A stretch of DNA of 48,959 nucleotides, taken from contig JAJACV010000029.1 of NCBI GenBank assembly GCA_022601335.1, positions 1-48,959 on the forward strand, given 5' to 3'. Source of the DNA: Chlamydiota bacterium (GTDB lineage Bacteria > Chlamydiota > Chlamydiia > Chlamydiales > JAAZZY01). Each line of letters begins with the position of its first letter. The stretch's first letter is position 1. This document shows positions 44,887 through 48,959 of the stretch, in pieces. The translations under genes and the position numbers were made by a program. The notes beneath the pieces were generated by a model, which saw only the letters and a program-made list of their open reading frames with translations, was not told where the DNA came from and made no database searches.

Positions 44887-45732
44887 CTATTCTAATTCAA
44901 GTAAAAAGAAACGATCGTGCCCTGCATAATCCTTTTGAAAAGAAGTATTAAAATTATCTTTTGAACAGAACAACTGTTCAAGAGACTCTTTTTGATCGGA
45001 TCCTATTTCAAACCAGGCCTTCGCGTCGTTTTTCAAATTTTTTCTAATATCTGCTTGAATACGTTCGTAGAATTCTAAGCCTGTAGGTCCAGAAACGAGA
45101 CTCAATTTAGGCTCATGTTGTGATACTTCAGGCTCTAACTTTTTAAATTCGTCCTCAGAGATATAGGGTGGATTAGAAACGAGAAAATCAACAGGCCCTA
45201 AATTAGGTTCAAACAGATCACCTGAATAACATTCTACATCAACCTGATTTAAAGCGGCATTCTCACTAGCCACTTTTAAAGCGTCTTTAGACACATCAGA
45301 CAAAACCACTCGCATTTCAGGAAACATTTTTTTTAAACTAATTCCTATACAGCCTGAACCACAACAAAGATCCCAAAGAATTTTTCCTTCTAAATTTTCT
45401 TGTTTTAGAGCATTTGCAATCGCATCAACCATGATTTCAGTCTCTTGCCTAGGAATCAGCACGTTTCGCGTCACCTTTATTTCGGTGTTGAAGAAAGCTA
45501 CTTTCCCTTCGATATACTGAAGAGGCTCTCTTTTAGCACGCCTAGCTAAATTCTTTCGAATGACTTCTAGTTCTGCTTCTTGAATAGGTTGATCAAACTG
45601 TGTGTATAGTTGAATCCGTGAAATTCGTAGACTGAAAGAGAGAATTTCCTCTGCTTGTCGCCTAGAATCTGAAACATCTTTTTTTTCTAAAAAGTGTGTT
45701 GATTTTTTTAAAACATCTTGAAGTGTAATCAT
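44887..45732 (-). CDS. prmC: peptide chain release factor N5-glutamine methyltransferase
   Basis: A 281-residue methyltransferase that modifies the Gln of the GGQ motif in release factors. It has a helical N-terminal domain, the SAM-binding [13 protein letters not shown] (about 141-153), and the catalytic NPPY in [12 protein letters not shown]. It directly follows prfA with a four-base overlap (ATGA), so enzyme and substrate are cotranslated, the usual bacterial arrangement. Confidence 0.97.
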   Translation of the reverse strand: MITLQDVLKKSTHFLEKKDVSDSRRQAEEILSFSLRISRIQLYTQFDQPIQEAELEVIRKNLARRAKREPLQYIEGKVAFFNTEIKVTRNVLIPRQETEIMVDAIANALKQENLEGKILWDLCCGSGCIGISLKKMFPEMRVVLSDVSKDALKVASENAALNQVDVECYSGDLFEPNLGPVDFLVSNPPYISEDEFKKLEPEVSQHEPKLSLVSGPTGLEFYERIQADIRKNLKNDAKAWFEIGSDQKESLEQLFCSKDNFNTSFQKDYAGHDRFFLLELE

Positions 45733-46799
45733 GAGCCTTGTTCTATCTTCTTTTGATGATAGTGAGCAATCAACGCATTAGAGACTTCAGCTAGCTCTCC
45801 ATTTATAATTTTATCTAGAGAATAGAGGGTAAGGTTAATGCGATGATCTGTCAGCCTATTTTGAGGAAAGTTGTAGGTGCGGATTCTCTCTGATCGATCG
45901 CCACTCCCCACCTGAGCCTCTCTTGCTGAAGAGCGCTCTGCTTTTAATTTTTGTTCCTCGTGTTCAAGAATTTTAGCCTTTAAAAGACGCATTGCTTTGT
46001 CTTTATTCTTGTGTTGGCTTTTTTCTTGCTGACAGTACGAAACAATTCCTGAGGGAAGGTGTGTAATTCTCACAGCTGAATCTGTTGTATTAACATGCTG
46101 CCCACCGGCTCCTGAGGATCTATAAGTGTCAATGCGCAAGTCTTTTTCATTAATATGTATATCGACCTGTTCAGGTTCTAACAAAGTGGCTACTGTAATT
46201 GCAGAGGTATGAACTCTACCTTGAGATTCAGTTGCAGGCACTCTTTGAACACGGTGTGTTCCTCCCTCATACTGCATACAGCGATGGACATTCTTTCCTG
46301 TCATCACCATAATATATTCTTTATAGCCACCCACTTCAGCTTCATTGTAACTTAAAGCTTCACACTTCCAGCCCATAGCGTCTGAATAAAGACGGTACAT
46401 ACGTACACAGTCTCCCACAAAAAGAGCGGCCTCATCGCCCCCTGTTCCAGCACGCAATTCAATAATGGTATTACAGTGATCATTCGGATCGGGGGGAACT
46501 AAAAGCTGATCTATTTTGGAATCAAGCTCTTTAAGTTCGTTGTCTGTTTGGAGAACTTCTTCCTCTAATAGAGCTGAGAACTCAGCATCTTGCTCTTGCT
46601 TTAATAACTCACGATTGTCGGCTTGATTCTTCAAACAAATCTCTCTCTTCTCCCAAAGTTCTTTGAGATCAGAGATATAAGCATGTTCTTGAGAAAGCTT
46701 TTTAAACTCTTTCTGATCAGAAAGGATTTTAGGATCTCCTAAGCTAGCCTCGACTTCACCCAATCTGGATAGAAGTTTTAAGACCCTTTCTTGCATCAT
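45729..46799 (-). CDS. prfA: peptide chain release factor 1
   Basis: A 356-residue factor that ends translation at UAA and UAG. It has the GGQ motif in [16 protein letters not shown], the stop-codon-reading PAT motif in [15 protein letters not shown] and the typical N-terminal helical domain. Two adjacent ATG codons open the gene. It lies between rpmE (21 bases upstream) and prmC. Confidence 0.98.
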   Translation of the reverse strand: MMQERVLKLLSRLGEVEASLGDPKILSDQKEFKKLSQEHAYISDLKELWEKREICLKNQADNRELLKQEQDAEFSALLEEEVLQTDNELKELDSKIDQLLVPPDPNDHCNTIIELRAGTGGDEAALFVGDCVRMYRLYSDAMGWKCEALSYNEAEVGGYKEYIMVMTGKNVHRCMQYEGGTHRVQRVPATESQGRVHTSAITVATLLEPEQVDIHINEKDLRIDTYRSSGAGGQHVNTTDSAVRITHLPSGIVSYCQQEKSQHKNKDKAMRLLKAKILEHEEQKLKAERSSAREAQVGSGDRSERIRTYNFPQNRLTDHRINLTLYSLDKIINGELAEVSNALIAHYHQKKIEQGS

Positions 46800-46820
46800 G
46801 ATGAAAAGCTCTTTATTGGA

Positions 46821-47063
46821 TTACTTTTTTTGGTAACGTTTACGGAATTTATCAACACGACCTTCTGTATCAACAAATTTAGTATTTCCAGTATAAGTAG
46901 GGTGTGAGTCAGAACTTACAGAAACATAAAGAACTGGATATTCTTTACCTTCGTGCTCTGCGGTTTCTTTAGTTTGTAGAGTGGACCCACAAACAAATTT
47001 AGCATTTGATGAGGTATCGACAAAGAGAACATCTTTATAGTCGGGGTGGGTATTTTTTTTCAT
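46821..47063 (-). CDS. rpmE: 50S ribosomal protein L31, type B-like
   Basis: An 80-residue protein. [19 protein letters not shown], the [21 protein letters not shown] segment and the basic end FRKRYQKK fit L31. The zinc-binding CxxC of type A L31 is missing; a single Cys (FVCGS) remains, so this is the zinc-independent (type B) form. It is the first gene of the minus-strand translation operon, divergent from the rhomboid-like gene across 174 AT-rich bases. Confidence 0.95.
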   Translation of the reverse strand: MKKNTHPDYKDVLFVDTSSNAKFVCGSTLQTKETAEHEGKEYPVLYVSVSSDSHPTYTGNTKFVDTEGRVDKFRKRYQKK

Positions 47064-47237
47064 TTAAATCTTCTCCTAAATCCATCTAAATTAATTGAGG
47101 AATATTCTAGCACATTTTAGTAAATTGATACTAGATTTTTTTTTTAAGCTTTTAAATCCTTCTTGAATTCTTCTACAATTTAAATGTAAAAGACAGTAAA
47201 TTTAACACCTACTTAAGAGAGGAGATTTTATCTAGCT

Positions 47238-48101
47238 ATGAATAGACGCTACGCTGAAAATGAGTCACCAGATTTAACACCAAAATTTATCAAAAATTTA
47301 TTAATAGGTGTGTTGGCTTTTGGAACATTAAGTGGTTTTTTTAATTCTGTTTTAGGTTCTAAGTTAAATATTTCATTTTACAATCTCTTTGCCTTGTCCC
47401 TTTCAGGTATCCGCTCAGGTTTCATTTGGCAGCCAGTGACTTTTATTTTTCTTCCAGAAATTGAAGGATCTCTGACTTTCTATTTTTTATTTACACTCTG
47501 CTTTGATATTTACCTTCTTTGGTTTATTGGGTGCAAGGTTTATGGTTACTTAGGGTCAAAAACGACCTTAAAATTATTTTTCATCCCCTCTTTTTTAGCC
47601 GGCGCGACTTTTCTCTTAATAAGTTTCTTTTTTCCCTCTTTGCGAGCGCTATATGGAATCAGTTTTTCAATGATCCCGCTCATAGTGGCTTACTGCTTTT
47701 CAAACCCAGATGCGATGTTTTCATTTATGCCTACCAGCGCTATTCGGATTAAATGGTTAGCTCTTGGCCTTATCCTTCTTTATCTGTTCCAAGATCTATC
47801 TGACCTGCACCTCTCTTCCTTTTTTGCTCATATTTTGGTTTTCTTCTTCAGTTATTCGTATATGGTTATTTTTCAGAAAAAAAAGAGCCCTTTTGGCTTT
47901 ACCCATAGACTAGATGAATTCTTTATTCATAGAAAACGCAAAAAAGAGTCCGCTAAAATTGTACATCTCTACGAGACGTATGAATCTCATCAAAATTTTA
48001 TTAATGAAACACTTGATAAAATTGGGCAAAATAAAAAAATTTCCTGGAAAGATCGAGTCAGACTGCTCTTATATAGATTTAGAAAGCGATCTTTGTTTTA
48101 A
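47238..48101 (+). CDS. rhomboid-like membrane protein
   Basis: A 287-residue protein with about six hydrophobic helices and a basic, charged C-terminal tail (about 210-287). The region FIWQPVTFIFLP...FYFLFTLCFDIYLLWFIG matches the rhomboid pattern of Trp-x-x-x-Thr and a second helix with an Asn/Asp-Leu-x-Trp end. The likely catalytic Ser lies at 142 in YGISFSMIP, where active rhomboids usually have GxSG; here the second Gly is Phe. A His that could complete the dyad is at 198 (FFAHILVFF). It may be a divergent intramembrane protease or an inactive relative. A GAGAGGAG ribosome site lies about 13 bases before the ATG. Confidence 0.65.
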   Translation: MNRRYAENESPDLTPKFIKNLLIGVLAFGTLSGFFNSVLGSKLNISFYNLFALSLSGIRSGFIWQPVTFIFLPEIEGSLTFYFLFTLCFDIYLLWFIGCKVYGYLGSKTTLKLFFIPSFLAGATFLLISFFFPSLRALYGISFSMIPLIVAYCFSNPDAMFSFMPTSAIRIKWLALGLILLYLFQDLSDLHLSSFFAHILVFFFSYSYMVIFQKKKSPFGFTHRLDEFFIHRKRKKESAKIVHLYETYESHQNFINETLDKIGQNKKISWKDRVRLLLYRFRKRSLF

Positions 48102-48340
48102 TTTAAAGAGGCCTTTAGGTCTTGAAAATGAGCTAGAAGAGCCATTTGCGCTGTTTTCACCCCTTCTAAGACACCCTCTTCATACCTGAAAAGCGGGCTG
48201 TTTTCGAGTTCTGGGTAATCATTTGGCTGAAGGATATCTTCTTCTGTCAGGTTTGGGCGAATCTGCTGGCCCATTTTAAAGAGTTTTTTTGCCTGGGCCT
48301 GAACAATTTCCTGCATAAGGATATTTAAAGAGTCTTCCAT
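48098..48340 (-). CDS. small hypothetical protein following tadA
   Basis: An 80-residue acidic, helical protein (MEDSLNILMQEIVQAQAKKL, then DYPELENSPLFRYEEGVLEG and a helical end). I recognise no domain. Its ATG overlaps the tadA stop codon, so it is probably cotranslated; in C. trachomatis a small hypothetical also follows the tadA homologue, as I recall. The 3' end overlaps the convergent rhomboid-like gene by four bases. Confidence 0.75.
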   Translation of the reverse strand: MEDSLNILMQEIVQAQAKKLFKMGQQIRPNLTEEDILQPNDYPELENSPLFRYEEGVLEGVKTAQMALLAHFQDLKASLN

Positions 48341-48831
48341 TACTTCTCCCGCCTAGTTGAAAAAAAATCTTGCATAAGGGCTGCCGCCTGTTCTTTTAGA
48401 ACCCCCTCTTTCAATTCAATTTTATGAGTGGGATGTTTAGTTTCAAAAACATTAATCCAACTCCCTGCAGCTCCGTGCCTTATATCTGGCGCTCCCCAAA
48501 CTAAACGATCAATCCGTGATAACAGCATTGCACCCGCACACATGGTGCAGGGCTCCAAAGTGCAGTACAGGGTTGTGCCTTTTAATCTCCAGTTTTCCAG
48601 ATGAGCCGATCCTGCAGCTAAGGCAAGAATTTCAGCGTGGGCTGTGGCGTCATTTAAAAGCTCTGTTTGATTGTGTCCACGAGCTATAACAAGCCCATTT
48701 TGAACAAGCACAGCTCCTACGGGGACCTCTTTTTGCTCATACGCTTTTTGAGCTTCTTTCAGAGCCTCCTTCATGAAGCGCTCGTCATCATCTTGAGGTT
48801 GTAGTTGTTTTATCCAATGTAAATCTAGCAT
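48340..48831 (-). CDS. tadA: tRNA-specific adenosine deaminase
   Basis: A 163-residue zinc enzyme that makes inosine at the wobble position of tRNA-Arg(ACG). The zinc ligands and catalytic Glu are in HAEILAL and PCTMCAGAML. The VPVGAVLV and GHNQTELLNDATAHAE segments are those of TadA rather than cytidine deaminase. In Chlamydia a homologue sits near rpsO and pnp; here it is about 33 kb away, so the neighbourhood has been rearranged. The start ATG is at 48831. Confidence 0.95.
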   Translation of the reverse strand: MLDLHWIKQLQPQDDDERFMKEALKEAQKAYEQKEVPVGAVLVQNGLVIARGHNQTELLNDATAHAEILALAAGSAHLENWRLKGTTLYCTLEPCTMCAGAMLLSRIDRLVWGAPDIRHGAAGSWINVFETKHPTHKIELKEGVLKEQAAALMQDFFSTRREK

Positions 48832-48959
48832 GGGACTAGTTTAGCGAATTCTTCAAATATTAACTATTTCAAAAAGCTTTTCACCTAAAAATCATACCTT
48901 GTTTAGTAGCATTTGCCCTCAGAATAGTTGATTTCCGCCTAAATATCTTATTATTAAAT
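48832..48959. other. AT-rich region at the right edge
   Basis: The 128 bases upstream of tadA hold no gene that I can support. A promoter for tadA must lie here or beyond, but no pair of boxes stands out. Confidence 0.4.

Noticed and set aside
1..48959. CRISPR array, tRNA or rRNA genes, insertion sequences, prophage or attachment sites
   Set aside because: I saw no regularly spaced repeats, cloverleaf-like segments, transposase or integrase frames; the only sizeable direct repeat is the single duplication at 171-660.

Overview
The window is AT-rich bacterial DNA from a member of the phylum Chlamydiae, probably one of the amoeba- or invertebrate-associated families rather than Chlamydiaceae. 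The reasons are: a single-chain glycyl-tRNA synthetase (alpha and beta fused), a methionine aminopeptidase with an N-terminal SEC-C zinc motif beside a MarC protein, the gene orders rpsO-pnp, glyQS/dnaG, gmk-small ORF-metG and rpmE-prfA-prmC-ffh-rpsP-trmD-rplS-rnhB (matching the chlamydial order as I remember it), a citrate synthase absent from Chlamydiaceae, and eukaryote-like proteins (RING-H2, PP2C). I see no rRNA, tRNA, insertion sequence, prophage or CRISPR array. The exact genus cannot be named from the sequence alone.

Layout. 1-2046: a RING-H2 protein with ankyrin-like helical repeats on the minus strand; its 3' end has been tandemly duplicated, leaving an out-of-frame second copy. 2114-4765: clpB under a sigma-70-like promoter with a CIRCE operator over its start site. 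4762-6571: soluble transhydrogenase (sthA) and rpmB. 6876-9486: an orphan ORF, a phospholipase D-like protein with an uncertain N-terminus, and a Sua5-type enzyme. 9600-15772: marC, map, a membrane-anchored coiled-coil protein, rpsO and pnp. 15833-18750: a three-gene ribonucleoside/ribose scavenging operon (exported nucleoside hydrolase, sugar permease, ribokinase). 18894-24673: miaB, hflX, a metallo-beta-lactamase-fold hydrolase, an FAD oxidoreductase and an exported protein. 24696-27693: mdh-gltA-membrane protein, joined by ATGA overlaps. 27784-28674: a GT2 glycosyltransferase. 28794-31808: glyQS on the plus strand. 31812-37736: a minus-strand yicC-gmk-rpoZ-metG-dnaG-DCC operon. 37805-41428: a four-gene block (small membrane protein, PP2C-like phosphatase, two Inc-like hydrophobic proteins) inserted between rnhB and the yicC-gmk operon. 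41435-47063: the ribosomal protein/translation operon. 47238-48831: a rhomboid-like protein, a small conserved protein and tadA.

Most of the window is translation, RNA processing and central metabolism. The accessory content worth attention is the RING-H2 gene with its unusual palindromic promoter and duplicated tail, the ribose scavenging operon, the PP2C/Inc-like block inside an otherwise conserved cluster, and the HrcA-type operator on clpB. Several genes (sthA, the FAD oxidoreductase, glyQS) have a promoter -10 box so close to the start codon, and no Shine-Dalgarno, that leaderless or near-leaderless mRNAs are possible.
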